The position numbers and the translations under genes are program-made. Of a stretch of 64,000 nucleotides of DNA, positions 44,502-54,917 are shown one piece after another. Source of the stretch: Madurella fahalii (Eukaryota > Ascomycota > Sordariomycetes > Sordariales); assembly GCA_029876055.1 (NCBI GenBank), contig CM056874.1:8370001-8434000 (forward strand), in the 5' to 3' direction. Numbering within the stretch: the stretch's first letter is position 1; the number at the start of each line of letters is the position of its first letter. The notes below the pieces were generated by a model, which saw nothing but the letters and a program-made list of their open reading frames with translations, did no database searches and had not been told where the DNA came from.

Positions 44502-47477
44502 ATGTGTCCATTGATTATCGATGCGGCGAACCCCTTTACCCCCGAAGATGAGAGGATTCCCAGAATCGGGCATACACAGCCTGATAAACGCCCAAGAGGC
44601 AATCGACAGTTCAACACAAGCGACTGGTATATACGCCCATCAATATTGACCATTATGCCCGTATTTACCATCCAGGGTATGCGTAGACAGCATCAAGTGC
44701 GGCTTTCTGACGAACTACAGACAATGGCCGCGTCGATATCAACCTCGAATCGTGCCTCTGCAAATCGCTCTCGCTCCTCGTACCCGGACACCTGGAGCCG
44801 GAAACGAAGCCGGCCGCGCTGCCCGAGCATGAACTCCCACTGCCCAAGTACACCGAAGCGGGTCCCCACAGCATCCGTTTGAACATCATCATCCAAGTGG
44901 TCGGCAGCCGCGGCGATGTTCAGCCTTTCGTAGCCCTTGGGGAGGAACTCCTTCGGCACGGCCACCGCGTGCGCCTCGCCACACATGACATGTTTGGCGA
45001 TTTTGTCCGCGCCTCCGGACTCGAGTTCTTCCCGGTCGGCGGTGACCCGGCCGAGCTGATGGCCTACATGGTGAAGAACCCGGGCCTAGTCCCGAGCATG
45101 AAGAGCCTGCGGGCGGGCGACATCCAGAAGAAGCGCAAGATGGTCGCCGAGATGCTTGAGGGCTTCTGGCGATCTTGTGTCGAACCCGATCCCGAGACAC
45201 AGAGACCGTTCGTGGCCGAGGCCATCATCGCCAACCCGCCCAGCTTCGCCCACGTGCACTGCGCCCAAGTACTCGGCGTGCCGCTGCACCTCATGTTTAC
45301 CATGCCGTGGACGAGCACAAGGCGCTTCTGTCATCCGCTGGCGAATCTGAAGGCCTACGGCGAATCGGGCGTCTCGCAGGAGGTGGCCAACTACGTATCC
45401 TATATGGCGGTGGAGTGGATGACTTGGCAAGGGTGAGTCTCTCCGAGTTTCCATGTCCTTGGCTCATGCGCGAGATGGTATATCCACTTAACGATTTGGC
45501 GTTTTTGCCGCGTAGACTGGGCGATATCATCAATGCTTGGAGAGGGACTTTAGACCTTGAGCCGGTCCCGTTCTCGGAAGGACCGGGTTTGGCCGAAAAT
45601 CTCAAAGTTCCCTTTACGTACTGTTGGTCGCCAGCGCTGATACCGAAACCGGACGACTGGCCAGCACATATAGGTGAGTAGGCATACCGGCGTATCCATT
45701 GACCATCATTGCTGATAGAAACCAATCACACACCTTTGTCTTGACAACAGACGTGTGCGGATTCTTCTTCCGGGACCCGCCTGGCTTCACTCCGGAAGCC
45801 GAGCTCGCAAAGTTTCTTGAGACAGGTCCACCACCAATCTACATTGGGTTCGGAAGCATCGTCATAAACGACCTGGACGCCGTCACCGCCATGTTGCTAG
45901 AGGCTATCAGGTCTGTAGGCGTTAGAGCCATCATCTCTAAAGGCTGGAGTAATCTAGGCAAGGGCCTCGGCCCAGACGCGAACGTTTTCTATCTGGGGGA
46001 TTGTCCGCACGAATGGCTTTTCCAGCGTGTCTCGGTCGTCGTACATCACGGGGGTGCAGGGACCACAGCCTGCGGCCTCCTGAATGGCAAGCCAACGGTA
46101 ATTGTTCCGTTCTTCGGCGAGTAAGCACTCAAGGTTTCTGTTCCGTCTTCGAAAGCAGTCCGCTCAAGTTTGGCCCTTCACAGTCAGCCATTCTGGGGCG
46201 GCATGGTCGCGGCGGCAGGTGCCGGTCCGTCCCCGATCCCGCAAAAGCAGCTGAACGCAAAGAACCTCGCCGAAGCGATACGCTTCTGCCTCACTCCGGA
46301 AGCATCCAACGCGGCGCGGAGAATGGCGGCAGAGATGCAGTCCGAAGGTGGCGTCCGTCGCGCCGTCGCCTCCTTCCACGCCAACCTACCCTTAGAGAAG
46401 ATGCGCTGCGATATCTTGCCAAATCTCGCAGCAGCGTGGTCTGTTAAGACAAAAGGCAGCAAGACAGTGAAGCTATCAAAAGAAGCAGCCGAAGTCTTAG
46501 TCGCCGAGTTGAAAGTGAATGCGGATAACTTGAAACGGTGAGTGTACACGAACAGTTGTACCTACCTTACCTGAGTCACGACAGCCGCATCACGTATTTG
46601 CGCAAGCATACCCAACTGACCGGCGAGCCTTGACAGATATGAAAGCAAACAAACGCACATTGACCTCAGGAGATGGGACCCCGTCACCGCCACGGCGTCG
46701 TCGCTCGCAGCCACGGGCGCGGGCATGGTCACCTCAGCAGCCGACATCGTCGTCAAACCCGTGCAGGCACTCTCCCGGAGCTCGACGCACAGCCACGACA
46801 GCGCGAGCAGGAAAGACCCGGCCTCGCACAGAAGCCCGTCGCGCGAGACTAAAGACTCGGAAGCTGACCTCTACGGCAGACCTGCCGCGCTGGATCTCCC
46901 CGAAAACCCACCCCCCCAGCGGCGCTCAGAGCAGGGGAGCCACCGCGCCGGGGCGGCGCTGCTCGGCTGCGCGTCGGGCGTCGGCGGCTTCTTCAAGCAC
47001 TGGGCCAAAGGCATGTACCTGGACATGCCGCTGGCCGTGTCCGAGGGCATGCGCAACGCGCCGAGGCTGTACGGCGGGGAGGTGTACGACCCGGGCCGCG
47101 TGACGGACTGGAAGACGGGCGGCGCGGCGGCGGGGAAGAACTTTGTGCACGGCATCGTCGAGGGCTTGGGCGGCGTCGTGGCGGCGCCGGTCCGGGGTGC
47201 CAAGCGGGAAGGCGCGCTGGGTGCGGCCAAGGGGGTCGGCGTCGGGCTGCTCAACATGGGGACCAAGTTCTCCTCGGGGGTATTGGGCCTGGTCGCCTTC
47301 TCGGGGCAGGGGTTGTACCTGAGTGCCAGGGCCGCGATGCATTCGGACACGAGGAAGGTGATTAGGGAGGCTAGTATGAGAGAAGGAGAGAGCGCGTTGC
47401 TATCCGGGTATGGAAAGGGGTTTGATATTGATCGGAGAGTGGTGGTGGAGGCGTTCGATCGGCTGATACGAGGATAA
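44502..47477 (+). CDS. UDP-glycosyltransferase, sterol 3-beta-glucosyltransferase-like
   Basis: Exons 44502-44676, 44721-45432, 45516-45673, 45751-46120, 46184-46537 and 46670-47477 give 858 residues. The GT28-type N-terminal domain begins at IIIQVVGSRGDVQPFVALG. The C-terminal donor-binding domain contains YIGFGSIV, then HHGGAGTTACGL (about residues 447-458) and PFFGEQPFWGGMV, the UDP-sugar signature of Ugt51/Atg26-like enzymes that glucosylate sterols. No PH or GRAM domain is present. A roughly 250-residue C-terminal extension has repeated Gly/Ala-rich amphipathic segments (GVVAAPVRGAKREGALGAAK) that probably associate with membranes. The first exon is the weakest part: MPVFTIQ at 44655 is an alternative start. 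The DNGRVDINLES block after intron 1 is typical of the family. Its neighbour is an Upc2-like regulator. Confidence 0.92.
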
Positions 47478-49354
47478 GGTAGCATTGTACTGGAGGTGGG
47501 GCGTGGTAGATGGTCTACAAATATACCAAGCAAATACCTATCGGCGTTTATATCAGCAGATACCTTGGGCATAACGGTAGTATCGAGTTAGCATGATGCT
47601 TGATTACAAGCGTTTTGACTTTCGAAGCATTTATTCAGTCTGGGAGGCGAGTATTCGGCTTTCCAAGCTCTAACCCCTTCAAGACTCCATGTCCATAGTA
47701 ATGATACATACAGGCATGCAAAGCCACGCTTGTTTTGAATGAGCTGCATAGCACCACGCTGTTTATGATGTGTGCGATGACCATAGGTGGAATGATGCGC
47801 ATGATCGAACCTCGTCTTGGCCGGTACTGGTTGCGTCTCGGTCACCTGCTGCAGAACGCCTTAACGATCCTTCCTTGCCGACCCCACCGGGCCGTGACCG
47901 TCGAGGACATTCAACCTTTCACAAGACCCCAGCCGGCTCAAGACTGTGTTCCGTGTTACAACTCAGGACACTGATGAGCGAGAGTCGCGAGCCAAAGTTT
48001 GGCAGGGATCTTACCCTGGGAACCCTAGTACCGAGCACAGATCCGTCCACCCGTCCACCCGGAGAGCAGCCGGTGGCCGAACCATAGAGAATCTACCTTA
48101 ACTGAGCTTCCCCAAGTCGGTCGGTAAATTGCGCGCATCCACTCAATGCCTGTACGGTATTTGCCTCAGTTGATCCCAGACTGGTTGAGGCATCGGTGCT
48201 GCATGCATTGGATGAAATGAAAAACAAAGTCCTAGTGAAACACCAGCGTGGCTGGGTCGCCGAGTCGAGATTTGTGCTTGCATAAAAATGGAATGCAGAC
48301 GGGAACGAGAGATTGTCTGTAACCAGCAAGTCCTGTCGAGCCAGCAGCCCAATCGCCCGACATCCCGCACTCGAAGCTCGCAGGCTCCGTGGGATCCCCT
48401 GCCATCAATGGGTTTTGGATCGACGGTGGGAGGTGGCAAAGGACCCCTAATGTAGCTGATCATTGAAGGGTGCGGACGATGGCGATCCGAGGGAGCCGGG
48501 TTGCCGGCGCGAAATACTTAAACCGCTGCTTCCCATCCGGAACCGGTGTTTCGGGACACTCAACTCCAGATTGAGGAAGCACGCCGGCCGCCGTTGCCCA
48601 TCGCGATCTGGCCTCCGGCTGTTGTTGGGCGAGCCGCTGGAGCTTGTTGAGGTGCAGTCACAGGCGGTGTCTTCTCCCACGGACCGCCAGAAGCTGCTGT
48701 GGACCCGCTAACAGATCCGCATGCAAAACGCAACGGCGCGTGATTAGCGTCCCCAATCAGCGCCCTTGACACACCCCAAGCTGTCCCGTCATTGCGGGCT
48801 CGACCACGTTCCGCCGCCTTCTATTGGCGAATTTTGCCGGCCAAAGACACCGGGACCCCGCCTTGCTCCTTTCCAACCTGCCCTGCATTCCAGACCGACG
48901 CCATACTGCGTCCCGTTAGTTGCCAGCCAGCCAACCAGCGAGTGCCTACTTCCCCCCCTTCCTGATCATCTGGTAGCAGGCACCTGCTTCACCCTCTGCA
49001 AAGGGGCTCGGCTCACCACCACCACCATCATCTATCAATCTGCATCTGCAGAAAGCTCGGCACCCTCTCGGTCTGTCGCGACCACAGCAGCAGCATAACC
49101 ATCGGCTGGATCCCGCATTCTAGCACACCGGCTGCCCTATGCACTGAGGCCAACCGAACGCGGTTCTACATACCACACAGGCAGCGGCACAAGCTCGATT
49201 GCAAACAAACGCCCGTTTGCAGCAACCTTTTGCGCTGCCCTCATCCGCAGACCGTTCTTTTCATCGGCACCCCAATCCGCCTGTCACCGCTCCATGCATT
49301 CTTCTCTTCGGTGATTGACCGGGTTTCCCGACTGCAGCACTTACCTCAGTCAAC
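47478..49354. other. 1.9-kb intergenic region, no gene recognised
   Basis: 3' flank of the glucosyltransferase and promoter or 5' UTR of the proline-rich gene. Pyrimidine-rich sequence before 49355 suits a long 5' UTR. Open frames are short and featureless. Confidence 0.45.
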
Positions 49355-50299
49355 ATGGAGCCGGTTCCCGAAACCGAGAGAATGGAGGAGTTTCGGCCCT
49401 CACCCCTTCCGGGTCTGAGAGTCCCGGCGACTCCAGAGTTCGACTTCTTAAGGAAGCCTCCGACCATCCGCCGATCGACCGACCCGTCTCCAACATCTTC
49501 ACCGATCTCGCCGTCCTGGGCGCTTCCAGCCTCTCTTCCTTACCGACCGCGAGCATCGTCGCCGCTCTCCAGCAGCCACGTCAGGTCTCGGTCCGCCGCG
49601 AGCTTGTCACCGCTTCCCATGGCTCGCACACAATCAATGCCCGGCATCAATGCCACTGGCCACCTCCTATACTCCCCCCAGATCCGTCCCCAGAGCCCTT
49701 CTGGATCACCCAGCCGGATCCGGCTCCCGCGGAAGCCCGTAGACGAGGCATTCCCGACGTCGCCGACTAGGATTTCGGTCCACGACCCAGAGCGGAAGTT
49801 GCCAGAGAGAAGCAGCTCGCCGAACCTGACCATTGGCATCTCATCTGTCACATCGATGCCGAAACTGCGAAGACCCTCCTCCCCTCTGTGCCAGGTCGCC
49901 AACGCCGGCGGCGTGCCGACCACGCCTTCTTCGATCGCCATCTCGCCATCCTATCGATCATACGATCCTTACGCCTTCTCGACCGCGTATCCATCCTCTT
50001 CCATGCCCTCTACCCCAACGTCGGCCAGATCGAGGAGCCCCAGCATCTCCAGTCTCGAGACAATTCCCGATTCCCCTGACGCCGAAGAAGCGGCCCTTGA
50101 GGCCGAGAGAATAGCCCAGCTTAAAGCCGCCGCAGATGCAGCAGACGGCGGTGATGCAAAGGGCAGGAGCAGCTTGGACGCGCCGGTTCGGGGCCGGACC
50201 CTAAGCGGCTTCGGCTCTCGGGACAAGCGGAAGCGGTGGAGTGTGTGCGGCGCTGAGAGGAGGCAGGACCTGGATTTGGAGACGATATGGGAGGACTAA
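49355..50299 (+). CDS. Ser/Pro-rich disordered protein of unknown function
   Basis: A single exon of 314 residues starting MEPVPETERMEEFRPSP. Ser and Pro dominate, with many Ser-Pro and Arg-x-x-Ser sites (RTQSMPG, RSSSPNL, SLETIPDSPDAEE), suggesting a phosphorylated, mostly disordered protein. A helical acidic/Ala segment (EEAALEAERIAQLKAAADAA) precedes a C-terminal block (RGRTLSGFGSRDKRKRW and LDLETIWED) of quite different, less biased composition, the likely functional motif. No signal peptide, TM or known domain. A different frame over the first part (49315-49770) is a shadow. The ordered-looking C-terminus and long ATG-initiated frame support a real gene. Confidence 0.72.
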   Translation: MEPVPETERMEEFRPSPLPGLRVPATPEFDFLRKPPTIRRSTDPSPTSSPISPSWALPASLPYRPRASSPLSSSHVRSRSAASLSPLPMARTQSMPGINATGHLLYSPQIRPQSPSGSPSRIRLPRKPVDEAFPTSPTRISVHDPERKLPERSSSPNLTIGISSVTSMPKLRRPSSPLCQVANAGGVPTTPSSIAISPSYRSYDPYAFSTAYPSSSMPSTPTSARSRSPSISSLETIPDSPDAEEAALEAERIAQLKAAADAADGGDAKGRSSLDAPVRGRTLSGFGSRDKRKRWSVCGAERRQDLDLETIWED

Positions 50300-50961
50300 G
50301 AGTCTCTACAACGACAGAATACGATCGGCACAGACAGAGGTGGCTCCATCATGGCCACCCAGGGCTAGGTTAGGGGCGAAGCATGAGGAATTCATCATTG
50401 GGACGGGTCTCGTCGGTTTCGGCAGCATATCGGCATCTGGTCTTTCTTATCGTCAAGGATCAACATTGGGAGGCGTTCAGTGGAACCTATCGTTCTGATA
50501 CCCTTCTCCATCGGGCATTCAAGAGGCAACCCTCGCAGTCGCCACACAATTTCTAGGAGCCTTGGTTTGGGGATTACCGTGCGTTTATTACCATTTCATT
50601 CTCTAATCGAGTGTCAATAATTTACTGCACTGCATATGTCTCGTTAGGGGGTTTCTGCAAGGAGTAAAGAATACTCCTCTCTGTCTGAATATCGGGGTAA
50701 TGGGATGGGGGATATCCTCCCTGATCGGCGAACATGCGTATGTACTTTGACCACAGGGCGATGCTGCCCTCGCGTTATGAGATGTAAATGTAGCAATTGA
50801 ACAACAAATATCGCTCCCTGTGTTGCTCCCTCTCCCAGCCGTTGGATGGTATAAGAGGATATGATCTGGACAAATGAAGTGAGCATTACATCTGGATCTC
50901 AACCACCTCCGCTATTACTTACCTCATATATAGCTTCCGCCGATACTGCTGCTGCACCAAC
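50300..50961. other. intergenic region, no gene seen
   Basis: A 662-bp gap between two plus-strand genes; promoter of the secreted Ser/Thr-rich gene. Only short minus-strand frames are present. Confidence 0.45.
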
Positions 50962-51880
50962 ATGCGATTGCTTAGTGTGGTCATCGCCGCGGCGCTTGTA
51001 GCCAGCGCAGTTGTCGAAGCCGCACCACGAGCCGTGAGTTCCTCAGTTTGAGAAACCTCATCTGGAGACTGACACAAAACAGATATGGACCTCTCCTTTC
51101 CATAGACGGGCTTGGTCTTCTGAGAAGCCGTCCGACCAAGGCTGGCGCGAAAACCCACAGAATAGAAAACATATTGGCCAGCACCTTCGGCCCACCATTC
51201 CCAGCTCCAGGCCGGCTGGGTCAACACATTCGGAGCGATTGGGCGTGAATTCTGAACCACAGCCTGCGGGACACGTTGTAGTAGCCAAGCCGGCGGCTAC
51301 TATCATCGTTTCCTATGGCCCTCTACCTGCCTCTACCGGGTGGACGCCCGCCCTTAGGCCCCTAAACCCAACCGACAAGACAACTCCATGCACGAGAACG
51401 TCGGAAAATCACCCCTTCCTCCTCTCTACACCCATAGCGCACATCCACCCGACTTACACCCCCAGCGTGATAACAACAACCCTCACACAAACAACCACCG
51501 TCACCATCTCCGCATCAATACCAACCACACCATCACCCTCGACGCTCACCGTCACCCTCCTCGCACATGCACCCGTACATACTCCCTCCTATTCCTTTTC
51601 GGAACCCTGCCCGGGCGAACCCACCATCACCTCCGCCAATCCGGCCCCTCCCGTCCTCTCCCATGAATACACCCGACATCACGACAGTTTCCCGAACCCT
51701 GCCCTGTCCAAATTTTCATCATGGCCAATAAAAACGACGTACGTGCACGATAGCACTTCCCTTGAGAACGCCTCCACGCTGTCGTCTACGACTGTCTGTC
51801 CGAGTAGCACGGCATCCGACAGGAATGGGAGGTGGCCGTTGGGGGTAATGGAGGATGGGAGCTGGTGGGAACAAGGATAG
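50962..51880 (+). CDS. secreted Ser/Thr-rich protein, unknown function
   Basis: Exons 50962-51033 and 51083-51880 (49-nt intron, GTGAGT/CAG) give 289 residues. A signal peptide (MRLLSVVIAAALVASAVVEAAPRA) ends near the intron. The next part is basic and polar with dibasic sites (HRRAW, NRKHIG) suitable for Kex2 processing. The centre is very Thr/Ser/Pro-rich (SVITTTLTQTTTVTISAS), a typical O-mannosylated stalk. The C-terminus contains single Trp-rich and Cys residues (EDGSWWEQG). No GPI-anchor signal is visible. It may be a cell-wall or extracellular protein. No family recognised. The short first exon is found only by splicing, so the model rests on the signal peptide and phase match. Confidence 0.68.
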
Positions 51881-52349
51881 AGGTGAGAGGTGTAGGGGTG
51901 TGTGTGTGTGCGCTTGAAGCAACAAATATGGGTACTGGAGGGGATCGTACTGGGGCATCTAGTAGTTGGTATATCAGAATTGGTTACCGGATTGGTTGAC
52001 CGTGGGGATCTGTACGATAGCTACCTCTAGGCATCGAGTTGGAACAAGAGCGTGCGCCACAAACACCAAGAATCGAGCTGGAGAGGGCGTGAGAGTATCG
52101 TTAGTAACACTGTGCTTTATGTTTTTTTTTTTTTTTTTTTTTTTGGAAAAGACCAGCGCTTAGTGTAGTCATATTCCTATATTTATAGGGCCCGCTAACT
52201 ATGACAGCTTTTCTAACCATCAATCATGGTCACTCGGCATTGTATTGTCGCCGGGCACCTTCGTGTACGCGCTCGCCTGACCCAGCTAGCAGCGCTAACT
52301 GCATCGCCATTCCCTGAGCCCATCTTTACGTCTGTCAGAGCAAGGGATT
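51881..52349. other. convergent gap with a long poly-T tract
   Basis: Presumed 3' flanks of the secreted protein and the PP2A activator. Contains T23 at 52122-52144. Confidence 0.5.
52122..52144. repeat. poly-T homopolymer (23 bases)
   Basis: An uninterrupted T run in the convergent gap. Either a slippage-prone tract or the poly-A end of an old retroposed sequence; no target-site duplication was identified. Confidence 0.9.
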
Positions 52350-53708
52350 TCAGTCAAACGGTATCCTGCGCAGACTCTCTCCGGCTCCTCTCTTCCGCAT
52401 CTCCTCGGCTGCCGCAAGACTACTCGGCACCTTGATCCCACAACAATCCCCCCATCCGCTGGCTTGATGCACATGCCTCACCCCGTCCTTGTCATCAAAG
52501 ACCTCCACCTCTCCACCCTCGTCCTCGTCCTCGTCGTCTTTCCGCCCGCTCTCGGGGGGCTCGCTCATGCCATCCGCGGCCGGGATCAACGACCCAAACA
52601 AGAAATGCTGCATCACGGGCAACTTCCCCAGCACCTCGGACACAAACATCCTCCTCATCCCGCCCTCGATCTTGGCCCAGTTCCTCGCGCTGCTGATGTC
52701 ATCCAGCATCGGGCTGTGCCACCGCAGGCCCCGGACCGTCTTGGTGCTGTTGACGAAGCGGACCTGGCCCAGGTACATGAAGTCGTCGCCGAACTCCTCG
52801 AGGGTGAGCTCCTGGTGGATGGCGCGGGGCGTGATGAAGGCGTGGTGCAGCAGCTGGCTGGCGCCGAACAGGAACGGCAGGAACTGGTAGTCGTCGAGCC
52901 CCCACACGCCGTGCGAGCCCGCCGGCTCGAGGTAGTACGTCAGCTGCACCCGCCGCATCAGCGCCAGGTAGCGCGTGAAGATGCGCAGCGCCACCGCGGG
53001 GAAGTCGGCCCGCCCCAGCAGGCCCAGCCGGTGCAGGCAGAGGAGCCACATCATGAAGTTGAGCTCGTGGCCCGAGCCGTAGTCGATGCGCGTGCGGTTG
53101 CCGAAGGACTGGGTGAGGTAGGCCGAGAGCTCGGGCTCGGCCCCCGCGGCTGCCGGCGGGCTGAAGTTGCCGCCCTGAAAGAGGGTGGTGGTGTGCCATT
53201 GCGGGGAGCGGGCCTTGACCTTGTCCAGGAAGACGCGGAAGGTCTTGTTGCCGAAGCGGGAGCCGCCCTGGTCTGAGGGGGGGGAGTCCCGGCACAAGGA
53301 TTCGATTTCGGAGAGGATGGAAAGGATGGCCTTGACGGTGGGGCTGAGGTCGGTGTCTTTGACCGAGGAGATGGGCTTGTCGAGGACGGATTCTGAGAGC
53401 CCGAAGATGAAGGAGAGGATGAGGTTGTAGGTGGGCGAGGCGAGGAAGAGTTGGTGGTCTTTGGGCGAGAGGATTCGACGGGTGGGGACCGTGAAGGTGA
53501 GGGTTGCCAGGTCCGGTCGTGGGGGGGCTGCCGGTGTCTCTGGGACCGGGGTTGGGTTCGCCGGTTCGGGCTTCCTCCGCCGGGGCTCGAGTTTGGGGAT
53601 GCGGTCCTTGAGATTCGGTATCCCCCGGCTTGGCCCGGGTGACGGTGTTTGGGCGGGCGTGGGGTCTTTGACTGCCCCTTCAGGAACTGTGGTTGGTGTT
53701 GACGCCAT
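52350..53708 (-). CDS. PP2A phosphatase activator, PTPA/Rrd family (prolyl isomerase), Rrd1-like
   Basis: A single exon of 452 residues. The first 75 residues are Pro-rich and disordered. The PTPA domain follows: SPKDHQLFLASPTYN, then GSGHELNFMMWLLCLHRLG, RIFTRYLALMRRVQLTYYLEPAGSHG and WGLDDYQFLPF, all hallmark blocks of the phosphotyrosyl phosphatase activator. These proteins act as peptidyl-prolyl isomerases that load active PP2A-type phosphatases in nucleus and cytosol. The ending WGDCCGIKVPSS and RRIPFD fits the Rrd1 rather than Rrd2 paralogue; this paralogue call is from recollection of family differences. An acidic insert (DDEDEDEGG) lies near residue 400. Opposite-strand frames over this gene are shadows. 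Confidence 0.94.
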   Translation of the reverse strand: MASTPTTVPEGAVKDPTPAQTPSPGPSRGIPNLKDRIPKLEPRRRKPEPANPTPVPETPAAPPRPDLATLTFTVPTRRILSPKDHQLFLASPTYNLILSFIFGLSESVLDKPISSVKDTDLSPTVKAILSILSEIESLCRDSPPSDQGGSRFGNKTFRVFLDKVKARSPQWHTTTLFQGGNFSPPAAAGAEPELSAYLTQSFGNRTRIDYGSGHELNFMMWLLCLHRLGLLGRADFPAVALRIFTRYLALMRRVQLTYYLEPAGSHGVWGLDDYQFLPFLFGASQLLHHAFITPRAIHQELTLEEFGDDFMYLGQVRFVNSTKTVRGLRWHSPMLDDISSARNWAKIEGGMRRMFVSEVLGKLPVMQHFLFGSLIPAADGMSEPPESGRKDDEDEDEGGEVEVFDDKDGVRHVHQASGWGDCCGIKVPSSLAAAEEMRKRGAGESLRRIPFD

Positions 53709-54041
53709 AGCACAAAACTGCTTTGTATCTTATCCTCCTTGCAGAAGCTGGATCGCCCGATTTTCCTCGGCTGGCTCCTAATAGCTGATTCCTCAGCAGA
53801 TACCTTAGGGTTAATGGTTTGAGGTTGAGGAACGAAGGCACAAGATCGACTGATGTCTTGCCCCTCGGGGAGTGCAACATCCCTGCAAACCGGCTGCTTT
53901 GTTTGCCTGGCAGACGCTAAAATGCGGGGCACCCACTGCAGATCGGCCCGTACATTCAATCACTGCAAACCCAGCCAGCATCAAAAAACTTTGCCAGGCA
54001 GGATATCATACCCACATCCAGTCTTCAGATTAACCATCGAA
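53709..54041. other. divergent promoter between the PTPA gene and RRP46
   Basis: A 333-bp gap serving two housekeeping genes. No clear TATA element. Confidence 0.5.
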
Positions 54042-54917
54042 ATGACAGCAACTGCGGCACCAGAAGCCGCGCTCGGAGTTCTCCCGCGGGCGGACGGGTC
54101 CGCCAAGTATTCGCATGCCGGATACACAGTAACCGCCTCGGTAAACGGGCCCATCGAAGCCCAACGGCGGGACGAGCACGCATATGAGGCACATGTCGAT
54201 GTCATCGTACGACCCGCGGCAGGGGTAGGAGGTGAGGGCTTCGGCGTCACCCGGCATACGGGACACGCACTCGCTGATGCCCGACTATATAGGAACCCGA
54301 GAGCGGCACCTAGAATCAGTTTTGCAGTCATCGCTCTCCCAGATCATTCTCGTCAAAAACTTCCCACGATCCCTTATTCAGATCGTCCTCCAAGTCGAGG
54401 ACTCGCCGGAGAACGACTATGTGAACACAAAACTCGTTCAGGCTAGCCTGGTGAGGTCACATCGTCTGGGTGCATTGAGCGAGCGTGCTAATCACCGTGG
54501 CAGAACTTTGCCATCATGCCAGCCCTGGTTCAAACCGCCGTCCTGGCACTCCTTTCTGCAGCCGTGCCGATGAGGGCGACAGCCACGGCGACTGCTGTAG
54601 CGATAGTGCGTCAGGACGGCGTCATAAAGACAGTAGTGGATCCTTCTCCAAGAGAAATCGAAACAGCCCAGTCGGTTCATGTGTTGGCTTTTACGTCTCA
54701 AGACGAGTTGCTTCTCGCGGAGAGCGAGGGTGACTTTACGGTCAAGGAATGGGACAATGTTTACGAAACAGCCAAGAGAATCTGCTGTGGTTCGGCGCCG
54801 ATAAGAGAGGGTGATGAGATGACACTGGAGGACGAGGATGCCGACGGCCGGGATATGCGTCATTTCGTTCGGTCGACCGTGGAATCCAAAGTGGCCGCAG
54901 ATCTCCACTGGAAGTGA
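54042..54917 (+). CDS. RRP46: exosome core subunit Rrp46 (RNase PH fold)
   Basis: Exons 54042-54231, 54293-54450 and 54504-54917 give 253 residues. The RNase PH fold is recognisable: an opening LPRADGSAKYSHAGYTVTASVNGP, TRERHLESVLQSSL, then the central LVQTAVLALLSAAVPM helix and VVDPSPREIETAQS in the second half. Introns keep frame, and the first rebuilds VGGTRERHLES. Rrp46 is a catalytically inactive member of the six-subunit ring of the RNA exosome that processes rRNA and degrades RNA in nucleus and cytoplasm. It is slightly longer than yeast Rrp46, with an acidic loop (EDEDADGRD) before the end. Confidence 0.9.

Noticed and set aside
34131..47477. Calling the accessory block a classical secondary-metabolite cluster
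   Set aside because: No PKS, NRPS, terpene synthase, DMATS or RiPP precursor was found, so only a tailoring-type locus can be proposed.
52122..52144. T23 tract as the poly-A tail of a non-LTR retroelement
   Set aside because: No reverse-transcriptase-like reading frame or target-site duplication was identified next to it.
52464..53276. 270-codon plus-strand frame
   Set aside because: Exactly antisense to the PTPA-domain gene, in a GC-rich codon-biased region where shadow frames are expected.
53051..53959. 302-codon minus-strand frame overlapping the PTPA gene
   Set aside because: Alternative frame of the PTPA coding strand giving Ser/Pro/Arg low complexity; the PTPA frame contains the family motifs.
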